In this document: one piece after another, positions 53,808 to 63,037 of the stretch
Layout of the letters: every line of letters starts with the position of its first letter
How positions within the stretch are numbered: position 1 is the stretch's first letter
NCBI GenBank assembly: GCA_036939355.1
Contig: JALLAP010000010.1
Span: 1 to 64,000 of the forward strand
DNA length: 64,000 nucleotides
Origin: Thalassiosira profunda
Lineage: Eukaryota > Bacillariophyta > Thalassiosirophyceae > Thalassiosirales > Thalassiosiraceae
Direction of reading: 5' to 3'
The notes under the pieces: generated by a model
Database searches by the model: none
The model's input: the letters and a program-made list of their open reading frames with translations, nothing else
Told to the model about the DNA's origin: nothing
Made by a program: the position numbers and the translations under genes

Positions 53808-56265
53808 TTAAAGCCTCGACACAGTCCCCGACAGCCCTTGACCCTTCTTCGTGCCGCGATATTCCCCTGCGCCGCCGGCAATGAGCTTCCTGAGGCTCTC
53901 GTCGTAACCAAGCCCCACACCTCCATCTGTCGACTGTGTATTGAGAGGGTCGGCACGAGCAGCTCTCATGATGGCCGGGTATACATCGCCATCGTACCTT
54001 CCCAATGCACTCTTCATGCGAAAGTCGGAGAAGTCGCGTGCATCGCAGAGCCCCACGGCCGAGGGTCGCAATGCAGTCATCGTATTTAGCAACGCCTGTC
54101 GCATGTGTGGGATGTGCGACGAGGAGAGGCATTGGATCTGGAGAAAGTCCTCCAGGAACTGGTCTGTCCAATACAACGCAAGCAGAGTCAGACTTTGAGA
54201 AAGGACATCCAACTCGTTGGGGCCCAGGCAGGATGCCGAGCCCTTTTGCTGCTCCTCCGCAAGGCCATTGGCAAAGTCGCGGAGGAGGAGGTAGGATGCG
54301 TGGGCTTTGGATGCACGCGACATGGCGAGCAAAGCGTCGTTCCACGCCTGTTGTTGTGTGGAGGTGCCCATTGACGATTGCAGCTGCAGTGCTACGTCCA
54401 ACAGGAGGCACGCGGAGCGATGCTCAAATGCTGTCAGCAGGGCTGAGACGTCCAGAAAGGCATCGGCTGGTGCACCCTCAGCGAAGGCAAACGTGCTTTG
54501 CGTAGGCACATCCCCACCACTTTCCATCAGCGCCTTCAACGGCCCAATCAGATAGTTCATGTCCGTACCCTCGTACTCTTTCATTGCTCCCTCATCCCCA
54601 GCCTGCATCGCCCCCACCAATTTTAGCAGAACCTTGACCACCTGCTGGGGCAGCATTTGGTTATCTCCTTCCACCGTGCAGCTTTGCAGGTACGTCTGAC
54701 TCAGCTCCACCAGTCCCGAGCACACAAGGAATCCATGCCCGCCGCACGCCTTGCGGCAGTCCTCGATGCCATCAGCGGTGAATGACGTCGCATACGATTT
54801 CAGTGCCGACGTGGTGGCGTGGATGTCGCCCACGACGGTTTTGGTAATGCTCTTCGACCCTGCCACCAATTGGTTCTCAATATCCTTCAGTCTAGACAGA
54901 ACGTGCTTCCCCGTAAAGAAGATGGCATACGACGCCGCCAGCAACGGCAACAAACGGTATTGCTGCTGCCGGTAATCGAGCACCTGGAACTCGTTCGGGG
55001 CATTCGTCTCGCGCTTCTTCTCGACATCCGCATTGTATCCCTGGCGGCGCACGGCCGAGTAGCGAATGGCGATGGTGCACGCCATGGCGAGGGCCTCGCT
55101 GGAGGAGTGGATGATGTAGGCCCGGACTTGCATCATGGTGATGTAGCTGTGGAGCACAAGATGTGAACGCAGGAACATCAGATCACTTAATGCAACATGC
55201 AGAGAGAGCAGACTGGCACTCACGCAACCTTGCTGGCGGCATCGGCGTTGCCCCCCTTCACCTTCCCATATTTTCCATTCTCATCAACCGTTGCAAATCG
55301 CATGGCCATGTTCCTCCGCGGGATCTTCACTCCGTCGAATCGCGCAAAGCCATTATCCATGTTATTGTAGCTGCAACGCCGTTGGTGTAAGTTGGTGCAG
55401 AAGATATGAACACCCAATTCTGATTTCCTCACCCGATCTTGGGGCCGATGTCCCCCGTCTCCACCCCCGGCAGCAGTTCGTGCGTATTCATGTCTCGCAA
55501 TGGGACGATGAAGTTGTGGATTCCCCGGTTCACTCCCTCTCCATCGATGAGCTGGGCGATCACCATGGCGTGGTTGGCCGTCTTTCCGAGCGTGCCCGGC
55601 CAGAACTTGGAGCTTGTCAGCGTCGGGGAGTGGATGATCCACTCTCCCCCCTCTGCCCCACCATCAGACTCCTTGAGAAAGGTGGCCGTGGTCTCCAGCG
55701 CCCGGATGTTGCTCCCGTGCCCCAACTCCGTCTGGGCGTAGCACCCGATGACCTTCCAATCCCGACACAACGGCAGCCAGTGGGCCTGCTGCGCCGCGTC
55801 ACACAGCGTGAGGATGTTGGGGACGAACATCACCCAGTGCAGCGACGTGGGAAAAGGGTCGTCCGCGCACGCGTAGACGAGGGTTTGGAACTCGGGCGTG
55901 CCGACGATTTCCCCCTCGAGGTGGGGCACCGCGCCCCCATCACTGCTGCCATCACTGCTTGATGTGTTGGTGTTGGCACCAACCCCCGCGGCCCGGCACA
56001 GCTCCACCAACCTCACAAATTTGGCCAGCGCCCGCGTATGCCTCTCGGTCCTATGCAAATAATTGTTGTCGTCGTTGCTGAACACCCCCGACGGATCGCG
56101 GGAGATCCACGCCTCAAGCTTGCGGCGGCGGGCAGTTGCGTTGGGGGAGCCATCAAGAAAGTGGGTGATGGCGAGGGGGTCGAAGGGGGTGGAGGCGCGC
56201 TCGGCGGCGAGGTCGGGGTTGATGGTGGCGAGGCCCGAGGGGTGGCGCGGGTCGGAGGCGGTCAT
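53808..56265 (-). CDS. ACX: Peroxisomal acyl-CoA oxidase
   Basis: Three exons, 56265-55433, 55370-55224 and 55146-53808, encode 772 residues. Acyl-CoA oxidase does the first step of peroxisomal beta-oxidation, using FAD and passing electrons to oxygen to give hydrogen peroxide. The FAD/substrate motif reads VIGCYAQTELGHGSN, followed by an intact middle beta domain (EWIIHSPTLTSSKFWPG). The active-site region is CRKACGGHGFLVCSGL. Both junctions restore conserved text: PKIGYNNMDNGFARFDGVKI and SKVAYITMMQVRAYI. The protein ends GTVSRL, a Ser-Arg-Leu PTS1 signal for peroxisome import. Length agrees with plant and animal enzymes, with a longer N-terminus. Confidence 0.93.
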
Positions 56266-56653
56266 GGTTGCAATGTTGATGGGATACTGACGCTTGGAGC
56301 CGCGGATAGGTAGGAGGGGGTGCTTCGTCCGGCGGCTCGGATTATTTTTTGGTTTGGGGTTTTAGGTTTGAGTGATGGCTTGAAGCTTCGGGCGCGAAGG
56401 ATCGGAGTTGAAATGAACTTCCCTCCTCAATTTTGGCCAACTGCGGCGCACCCTCTCTTTAGAGCGCCGCCAGTCCATCGCATTGCAATGGGATGGGAAT
56501 CCAACGGCCCACTCACCGAAAGAGCAGCGCGCTGCTCTTCGACGCCGCGGGAGCGCTCAAAGCACGGCTGACAAAAAATGAGCACATCTTATGCACATTG
56601 TCGTCATTCATACCCCCTCCATCGATTGCAGATTGTCGACATACTAAACAATC
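56266..56653. promoter_or_regulatory. Divergent promoter region upstream of the cingulin-like gene
   Basis: A 388-nt spacer between acyl-CoA oxidase (-) and the cingulin-like gene (+). It contains AGCACATCTTATGCACATTG at 56581-56600, about 55 nt before the ATG, the same element found in several introns of this window. A TTGCAAT-like motif lies directly upstream of the oxidase start. Confidence 0.4.
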
Positions 56654-58633
56654 ATGAGGAGCGTACCAGCAGTCGCCGCCCTGATCTTTCTCGCAGGATC
56701 GGCCGAGGCTGCTACGCGGGAGGAGCGGCGGGAGCGGAGAAGGGCCCGGCGCGCCGAGAGCACGGATGCCAGCGGAGGAAGGGTGACAGCCAGATACCAG
56801 CGCAGGCAGGACGCCTACGCCCACGAAAGTCTCGAGCTGCAATTGTCAGCAGCCCGCGTCCAGACGGACGAGCTGCCCGCTCTAGAAACTCATGACGTTG
56901 ACGCGTTGATGGATGGAATGGAAGAGCGGAAGCAGACGAAGAACAAGGACGGCGATGAGCAGGTGGTTGACGATGCCGAGGATAAAGAGAAGCAGGCCGC
57001 CGAGCAAGAGGGGGCACTAGTCGCTGAGGGATCAGAGGCAGCGCCCGCTTCCAGCCCGGCAGGCATGCCTAGCAGAGAACAGAGAAAGCAGGACGAGGAG
57101 AATGCCACACTAGACGCAGACGAGGATGGCGACGACAAAGATCCAGAGGAGAATCAGGAAAAGGAGAAGAAACCGGAGATTGACGACGCCGACGATACGG
57201 AAGAGCAGGCCGAGCAAGAGGTGACGATAGCAGAGAGATCGGATGGATCAGAGGCACCGCTCACCTCTAGCCCGGCGGGCATGCCTAGCAGAGAACAGAG
57301 GAAGCGGGACGAGGAGAATGCCACGGGAGATGGAGAGGATAAAGGAGACAATGAAGATACAGAGGAGAAGGAGGAGAAGCCTGAAAAGGAGAACAAACCG
57401 GACGTTGAGGAAACTGCAAATGCCCCGGCTGGCATGCCTTCTCGTGAGAAACGAAAGCAGGAAGACGAAGAGAGTGCAGAGAGCACAGAGAGTGCAGATC
57501 AGGTCGCGAGGATCAATGGCGATGGCGGAGGCAGCACGCCTGTGCCCACCTACTACCCGACGTCCTCGACGTACATGCCCACAACGTACCTGCCAACAAC
57601 GTACATGCCGACGGAGGATGAACAGAAAGACCGCCAGCAGCAGCAGGACCAGGGAAGCAAACCGAACAACAAGCATACCGAAACGTACAGCCCGACGTAC
57701 ATGCCGACCACTCCGACGCACGGTGACGCGTGGGGCCAGGCTCCCAAAAACCCGACGTACATGCCCACCTACTTTCCGACAACTACATTCCCTACATTTT
57801 CTCCGGTCTGGTACAGCGGTGGAGGCTGGGACAGCCACAACGCGTGGAATGCCCCGCGAGCGTGGGAGCCGGGCAGCGCTGGCAAGGGCTCGTGGAATGC
57901 TCCGACGTGGACACGAAGTGCTCCGCAGTGGAGCGGCAGTCAGTGGGCAGGTCAGTGGAGCGGAGGCGCCCCACAGTACGGCGGTGGGCGCGTGGTAGGT
58001 GACGGCAAGAGTGGCAAGGGCTCCAAAAGCAAGGGCTCCAAAACTACGAGTTCGTCGTGGGACCCGCCGGCGGCGTGGCACGGTGGCCAGCAGTGGTATG
58101 GCGCTGGGTCGCACGGCATGCAAATGTGGAGCGCGGCAGCAGCCGATGAGAGTGGCAGTTCCGTAGTCGAAGGTGCGGGCAGAACTTGGACAGCCAGTGA
58201 GGTCATTGGCGCGGCTGACACGACAAATGATCCAGTGGGCATCGCGCCGCTGTACGGCGAACATACTCCGGCCTGGCTTGGAAGCAGTGCGAGTAGCGGT
58301 GATTACAGTTGGGACAGTGGCTCGGTCTGGAGCGCAACGGGCAGAGACTGGTGGGGCGGTGCGTGGGAGGAGTCGAAAAGCTCCAAGACGTCCAGCAAGA
58401 CCAGCAAAAGCAAGACATCCAAATCACAGGAGAGTTGGGCTGGTCCCGGCTCTCCGTGGGACGACGTTCCACCGCCGGAGGAGATTTGGCAGGGCCCCGA
58501 GTCGAAGTCAGCCAAGGCTGAAGGAAGTTGGGCTGGAGCTGACTCTTTGTGGGGTGGTGCAACGGAGACGGCTGGTCCAGAGAGCAAGGCAGGCAAGAGA
58601 ACAAGGCATCTGCGAACATATGCAACTCAATAA
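56654..58633 (+). CDS. Secreted cingulin/silaffin-like protein, candidate silica cell-wall protein
   Basis: Predicted 659-residue single-exon protein. A signal peptide (MRSVPAVAALIFLAGSAEA) leads into a charged region with three copies of PAGMPSREQRK (near residues 135, 208 and 257), spaced by Asp/Glu-rich stretches. Then come repeats of TYMPTTYLPTTYMPT type (about 299-375). A Trp/Gly-rich part follows (WYSGGGWDSHNAWNAPRAW, then QWSGSQWAGQW). Two lysine/serine clusters, GKSGKGSKSKGSK (about 450-464) and SKSSKTSSKTSKSKTSKS (about 573-592), have the Lys-x-x-Lys spacing of silaffins. Alternating Trp-rich and Lys-rich parts are the hallmark of diatom cingulins, which build girdle-band silica templates. 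An RHL site near the C-terminus resembles the RxL processing signal of silaffins. Sequence alone cannot prove cell-wall location. Confidence 0.75.
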   Translation: MRSVPAVAALIFLAGSAEAATREERRERRRARRAESTDASGGRVTARYQRRQDAYAHESLELQLSAARVQTDELPALETHDVDALMDGMEERKQTKNKDGDEQVVDDAEDKEKQAAEQEGALVAEGSEAAPASSPAGMPSREQRKQDEENATLDADEDGDDKDPEENQEKEKKPEIDDADDTEEQAEQEVTIAERSDGSEAPLTSSPAGMPSREQRKRDEENATGDGEDKGDNEDTEEKEEKPEKENKPDVEETANAPAGMPSREKRKQEDEESAESTESADQVARINGDGGGSTPVPTYYPTSSTYMPTTYLPTTYMPTEDEQKDRQQQQDQGSKPNNKHTETYSPTYMPTTPTHGDAWGQAPKNPTYMPTYFPTTTFPTFSPVWYSGGGWDSHNAWNAPRAWEPGSAGKGSWNAPTWTRSAPQWSGSQWAGQWSGGAPQYGGGRVVGDGKSGKGSKSKGSKTTSSSWDPPAAWHGGQQWYGAGSHGMQMWSAAAADESGSSVVEGAGRTWTASEVIGAADTTNDPVGIAPLYGEHTPAWLGSSASSGDYSWDSGSVWSATGRDWWGGAWEESKSSKTSSKTSKSKTSKSQESWAGPGSPWDDVPPPEEIWQGPESKSAKAEGSWAGADSLWGGATETAGPESKAGKRTRHLRTYATQ

Positions 58634-58766
58634 CGATAGAAACGAACTTGATGTGTACTAAACAATGAGAAACAAAGCAGCTTACGTGTGCCTACTCGGC
58701 CATGATTGCTTGCTCCTTGTCTCTTGGTGCTCTCTCGCTCGATCGTCGATTGAAAAGGGCGCGTGT

Positions 58767-58796
58767 CTACGTAGCCTTGTACTATTTCCTACGTAG
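58767..58796. promoter_or_regulatory. Pair of CTACGTAG palindromes
   Basis: Two identical octamers, CTACGTAG at 58767-58774 and 58789-58796, start 22 nt apart upstream of the histone-fold-like gene. TACGTA is a core bound by bZIP factors in plants, and diatoms have many bZIP proteins. Binding here is inference. Confidence 0.4.
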
Positions 58797-58884
58797 AAAT
58801 GGGGGAAGGGGGGTGAACCATTTTGGTGCACCGTCCCGGCTGCAATCATTGCATTGCTGCTCTCATTATCCAACAACCTTCAGG

Positions 58885-59700
58885 ATGTCTCTGCCCACCG
58901 AAGCCATCGACGCGATCCTCGCGATGGCGAGCAGTCGCCACAATGTCCCGTCACCGCGCGGGGTCGCCGATCCTAGCGTCTTCGCCGCCAGTCCTCCCGG
59001 AGAGGGCAAGCGGACGGGGCCCGGCTCGGCCGTCGAGTGCGTGGAGTACGCCACTGCACCGGCAACGTCCTACTCCGCAATGGACCACTTTCGCGACGCG
59101 GCCCACGCCCAGCGGCGCATCAGCATGTGCGCCAAGCGATTCCTGAACCAAGTTGCCGTAGAGAAGGCCTTCACAATGACGGGACATTGCTATCGAATGA
59201 CGGTGCACCCCCGCGACGTCGCCGAGGCGCTGGAATTGTTCGTGGAGGTGGACGCCGAGGATGATTGGTATCGCTCCTTTCCGACGGGGTCAGGGGCGGA
59301 AGGCAAGGGCAATGGTGCAGCAGAAGAGGAAGATCAGATGGACCAGGATTGGGAAGAGGAGAACCATGACATAACGATCAGCAAGGAGGAAAGCAAAGAG
59401 AAGGCTGCCGAGGATGATACCTTCGTGTACGACGCGTCGGACAGCGAGGGTGAGGAGGAAGAAAATCCTCCCTACATCGACGATGCAATCTACGCAATTG
59501 AGGATGCTGCCACTCCGGAGTTCGACGCGGCCTTTCCGCCGGTTGAGGAGAGTAAACAAATGACGGACGAGCAATTTTGCGAGGAAGTGTTGGTGCCCGT
59601 GTTGGAAGAACACCGCCTGAGCGGATACCCACGTGCGGATGGCGTGGACGCAATGCTGAAGCGCGCCATGTATGCGTTTCTGGTGGCCAAGCTTTCGTAA
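58885..59700 (+). CDS. Possible histone-fold protein with acidic tail
   Basis: Predicted 271-residue single-exon protein. Residues about 70-115 (AHAQRRISMCAKRFLNQVAV, then HCYRMTVHPRDVAEALELFV) have the helix-strand-helix pattern of a histone fold. They end with a DV-AL motif like that of NF-Y, TAF or CENP subunits. The rest is acidic (EEEDQMDQDWEEENHD, then SDSEGEEEENPP). A short conserved-looking C-terminus (SKQMTDEQFCEEVLVPVLEE) follows. Histone-fold proteins pair with a partner, which is not evident here. The frame is open upstream; the ATG at 58885 follows a CAACCTTCAGG leader. I am moderately unsure of the fold. Confidence 0.55.
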   Translation: MSLPTEAIDAILAMASSRHNVPSPRGVADPSVFAASPPGEGKRTGPGSAVECVEYATAPATSYSAMDHFRDAAHAQRRISMCAKRFLNQVAVEKAFTMTGHCYRMTVHPRDVAEALELFVEVDAEDDWYRSFPTGSGAEGKGNGAAEEEDQMDQDWEEENHDITISKEESKEKAAEDDTFVYDASDSEGEEEENPPYIDDAIYAIEDAATPEFDAAFPPVEESKQMTDEQFCEEVLVPVLEEHRLSGYPRADGVDAMLKRAMYAFLVAKLS

Positions 59701-60058
59701 TGGCTGCAGCCGGGGCACGGGCTCCTCTCAGTGTCATTGTCGGATGTTATCGCGCAAACATCAAAGAACATCGCAGAGGCTGCCACAGTAGGGATGTTAA
59801 GTGTTATCGATATTGAATTTGATCAATGGCTCCGCCGTCCCTTCTGTTTTTTTTTAGCCAGGAGGGATGCAACCTTTTGCTTTTGGTGCCTTTGTTCTCT
59901 TCTTCTTTGCAAAGGCTTAGGTAGGTAGGTAGGTACCTATTGTACCGCGTAAAGTTGAGTTTCCTTCCCTCTTTCCCTTCCCTTCCTGCTGCTTTGACTC
60001 CCCGTGGAGCTTTGCTTTTTGCTGGCTCCTCCCCTTCACTTCTTTGCAAACGTTCACC
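59701..60058. other. Intergenic region with a TAGG repeat
   Basis: A 358-nt spacer between two plus-strand genes. It contains a (TAGG)n run at 59918-59935 and pyrimidine-rich stretches, including CTTCCCTCTTTCCCTTCCC near 59962, upstream of the thylakoid protein gene. No gene is seen. Confidence 0.45.
59918..59935. repeat. Short TAGG tandem repeat
   Basis: About four tandem TAGG units end in the palindrome GGTACC. It is a simple repeat in a promoter region, likely variable in length. Confidence 0.85.
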
Positions 60059-61086
60059 ATGGTGAAGCCCCTCCTATCCGCGGCGGCCGTCGCCGCCATC
60101 ACCCTATCGGGCGCGCATGCCTTCCAGCCGTCGCGGCCCGTGGCGCTGTCGCCGGTAACTGGGCGGCCTGCCGGCCAGTCCTTCAGAGCGACCACGGACG
60201 TGCGCACATCACGTGCGCAACGGCGAGGCGGCACCTCCATCAGCATGGCGGGGCGGGGCGAGGCCTCTCGGCCATCAAATATCGAGAGAAGAGGGTCCTT
60301 ATTTCGATCGACCGCTCAACAGACGAGAATGGCTCTTCAACAGCTGCGACGGACCTTCGCCGTCCTCCTCGCGTCGCTGGCCTTCTTCCTCTCCTCCACG
60401 CGCGTCGTGCACCTGCCCGCCCACGCGGCCTCCACCGCAGTGGCGACCTCCAAACTCACGCTGGCTCAAAAGCTCAACCCCTTCCGAACCCGGTCGGCCG
60501 ACGAGATGATCGACGCCTACGTCCGCGACCGCCTGTTTGCCGACGACGCGTACGATCCCGTGGAGAGCGCGTACCGCGAGGCGTACGCCGATGCCGGGGG
60601 GTCGGCGGGCAAAGAGGGCGTGGCTTCGGGGGCGTACCCAACCCTATTATCGGAAACTGCAGCATCGGCACTGGGGCAGCAGAAGGGGGTGAGCATCGTG
60701 GCGTCCAACGCCGCCTCCTCCGGGACCGAGGGGAAGAATGATGGGATCACGGCGGTGCTGATCAAGGCGTCGGACTTTCTGCAGAACAAATTGCGAGTTA
60801 GCGCGAGCGTGTCGTACTACATCCTCGCGGGCGGGGGGATACTGAGCATCTGCGTCCTGCCGGGAATGCTGGGGGTGCTGTACCAGGGATTGCAGCGGTG
60901 GCAGATCGACAAGAGCGAGATGAAGATGTACGGGAAGATTTCCGAGTGAGTGCCGATGATTGTAATTGAGTTTGGTTTTGTTCGCTCTTCTGAATTGACC
61001 TGCCCACCTCTTCTCATACACTGTGCAGCATGGATGCCACGTCGAAGAAGGAGACGGACGACGATGACGACGACGAAGAGGAATGA
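60059..61086 (+). CDS. Plastid (probably thylakoid) protein with three-part targeting sequence
   Basis: Two exons, 60059-60945 and 61029-61086, encode 314 residues. Three targeting parts can be read in order. A signal peptide ends with AHAFQPSRP, the diatom plastid motif. A Ser/Arg/Thr-rich transit-like stretch follows. A second hydrophobic segment after a twin arginine (LRRTFAVLLASLAFFLSS) ends AHAAST, like a thylakoid Tat signal. The mature part has the block LNPFRTRSADEMIDAYVRD and one membrane span near the end (SYYILAGGGILSICVLPGML). Exon 2 adds only 19 residues, nearly all Asp and Glu. I do not recognise the family. Confidence 0.72.
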
Positions 61087-61149
61087 AGTGGCCATTGGGA
61101 AATGCGATGGATGCTGCAACTTGGGGGGCTCTCTAAACAAACGCATATT

Positions 61150-62814
61150 CTACGTGAGATACCACCCATCTTGACCATCTGGCATGCGAGCCTCCACATG
61201 GCTGATGTCATTCAATTCTTCCCAGTCCATATCGTCAGAGGAATCGAAGTCCTCCTCGTTACTCTGAGATTCGGTACCATCATCAGTATTTCCCTCACCC
61301 TTCTCTTCATCTCCATCAAACGAGGAATCCTCAAATGGTTCTCTGTAGTAATAACTTTCCTCGATCTCAATCTCTTCTTCTGAAGTAAATCCGGAGCTAG
61401 GAACCCATTCGTAACACAAGCCTCTACAGCCGTACACATGATACGGAATGATGTTCCTCCGCTCTGCAGATGCTTGAATCAGTCCTGGGACAATGGTGTA
61501 AATAGGTCCTGCCACCAATTTAACGCCATCTTCCTCCTCGTCTCCAGATGCACAAAATGGCGGCGGCGGGACCTTGAACATGTCAAGAGAACATGTGTTG
61601 ACTCCACAGACGAGACGATCATCATCACCCAGGTAAGAGGCAGATTTTCCCATTTCGACAGCGGACCCAATTGCATCCACCAGCAACAAACCCATTGTCC
61701 GCAGGAGCTCGGATTCGGCGACATCGAAAGCCTCGCTCGACATTTCGACGATTCCAGCCACATACGCGATCCTGCGAATGATTCTACGTCCAGCCTCCGA
61801 TTGGATCATCTCTTCTGGCCATTGCAAGACAGTCCCAGGATCAGACATGAGCTGGCATTCTTGGGAAACTCCGCAAGTCCAACCCCGACCCTCCATACCG
61901 CAAAAAGCAGCCTCCGTATCTTTCTCCTGCACTCGAGTTCTTCCATTGTGAATGGCAAAGAGCAGCGCATTCCCCAGTTTCCGAATCATATTCGCCTGTA
62001 GCATCTCTGCAAGGTACCAAACGGTGTCTCCCCTCAACCGGAAATGCATTTCAGATCCTTCACAAATCATCTGCGAGACGACACTGGCAGCTACATCGCG
62101 AAAGGCATCAGCCGTAGCTGCACCGTCAGTTCTGCCACCCAAGACGTGCAGAATTTCGTTCTCTGTTTCTTTTTGGTACATTCTGACCATCCCGAAGCCA
62201 TCATTGATCAGAGACGAATCTCGAGTGCCATTCCAGTGCAGCTCCCTCATGATGAGGAGGGGACGCACGCGTGACCTACTAAACTCGGTAATATGACCGC
62301 GGGGGTGGCGGTGATAGCGGGCCCAGAACTCATCACTCATGGCCATCCTGCGGAATCGCTTACACGCCCTTTCCATTGTGCACACCTGAGACGGACGTTC
62401 CGTTGCATAATTGACAATCTTCTCAAGCAAAGTGTCCGGCAGACCAAGCAGGGACGGGCCCGTTGCTGCAGTGCCATCATGCTCACCGAGCCAGGCTGGG
62501 GGAATCCTCTGCGTGTCGTCGTCGGAAGCATCCCTTTCCGCGCGCCTCTCTTCTTTCGCGACCTCCTCCTCGGACGCCTCCTCCGCTTCTTCCACTGAGG
62601 CGGTGCATGCCTCCTCGTCGTCTCCCCCCTCACCGCTGCCGTCGTCAGATCCACCTCCTCCCTCCCCTCCGAACATGAAATATTCGCCCCAGCTCAGACT
62701 TATCCCATTGGCCTCACACGCTTCCGTGTCCCTCCAGGAGATCATCTGGGGCTCCTGGTCCACGACGGCACACTCCGACTCCGGGTCATTGCTCGCGTCC
62801 TCCATCTTGCTCAT
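61150..62814 (-). CDS. F-box-like protein with a histone-H3-like segment
   Basis: Predicted 554-residue single-exon protein. An acidic Ser/Glu-rich start is followed by an F-box-like motif (LLGLPDTLLEKIVNYATERP, then ACKRFRRMAMSDEFW). In the middle, residues about 258-305 (FRLRGDTVWYLAEMLQAN, then KLGNALLFAIHNGRTRVQEK) align by eye with the alpha-2 to alpha-3 region of histone H3. They share the AIH motif and the following strand-helix pattern. The C-terminal third has a Cys/Trp-containing part and ends in a very acidic tail. A protein joining an F-box to a histone fold could direct ubiquitination on chromatin, but that is inference. The frame is open to 62838; the first ATG is at 62814. Confidence 0.68.
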   Translation of the reverse strand: MSKMEDASNDPESECAVVDQEPQMISWRDTEACEANGISLSWGEYFMFGGEGGGGSDDGSGEGGDDEEACTASVEEAEEASEEEVAKEERRAERDASDDDTQRIPPAWLGEHDGTAATGPSLLGLPDTLLEKIVNYATERPSQVCTMERACKRFRRMAMSDEFWARYHRHPRGHITEFSRSRVRPLLIMRELHWNGTRDSSLINDGFGMVRMYQKETENEILHVLGGRTDGAATADAFRDVAASVVSQMICEGSEMHFRLRGDTVWYLAEMLQANMIRKLGNALLFAIHNGRTRVQEKDTEAAFCGMEGRGWTCGVSQECQLMSDPGTVLQWPEEMIQSEAGRRIIRRIAYVAGIVEMSSEAFDVAESELLRTMGLLLVDAIGSAVEMGKSASYLGDDDRLVCGVNTCSLDMFKVPPPPFCASGDEEEDGVKLVAGPIYTIVPGLIQASAERRNIIPYHVYGCRGLCYEWVPSSGFTSEEEIEIEESYYYREPFEDSSFDGDEEKGEGNTDDGTESQSNEEDFDSSDDMDWEELNDISHVEARMPDGQDGWYLT

Positions 62815-63037
62815 GTGATGTGTCCAACGTCGCCGCACCTCTCAGTCCTCGACCCCCTCGATTGTCGCCTGAATTTTAACCGGCAGAGATGGCCCGTCAA
62901 AATGCCGCCACCCTCAAGGGCATCAGAGGGTCGTTGTTGCGTTTGGGGGTGATGAAAGTGGTGCAGTGAGAGGGGGTCCAGTTACCTACGTAAGAGGTAC
63001 CTCTACTCGTACAATCTGCACCCCGGCTATCATTATC

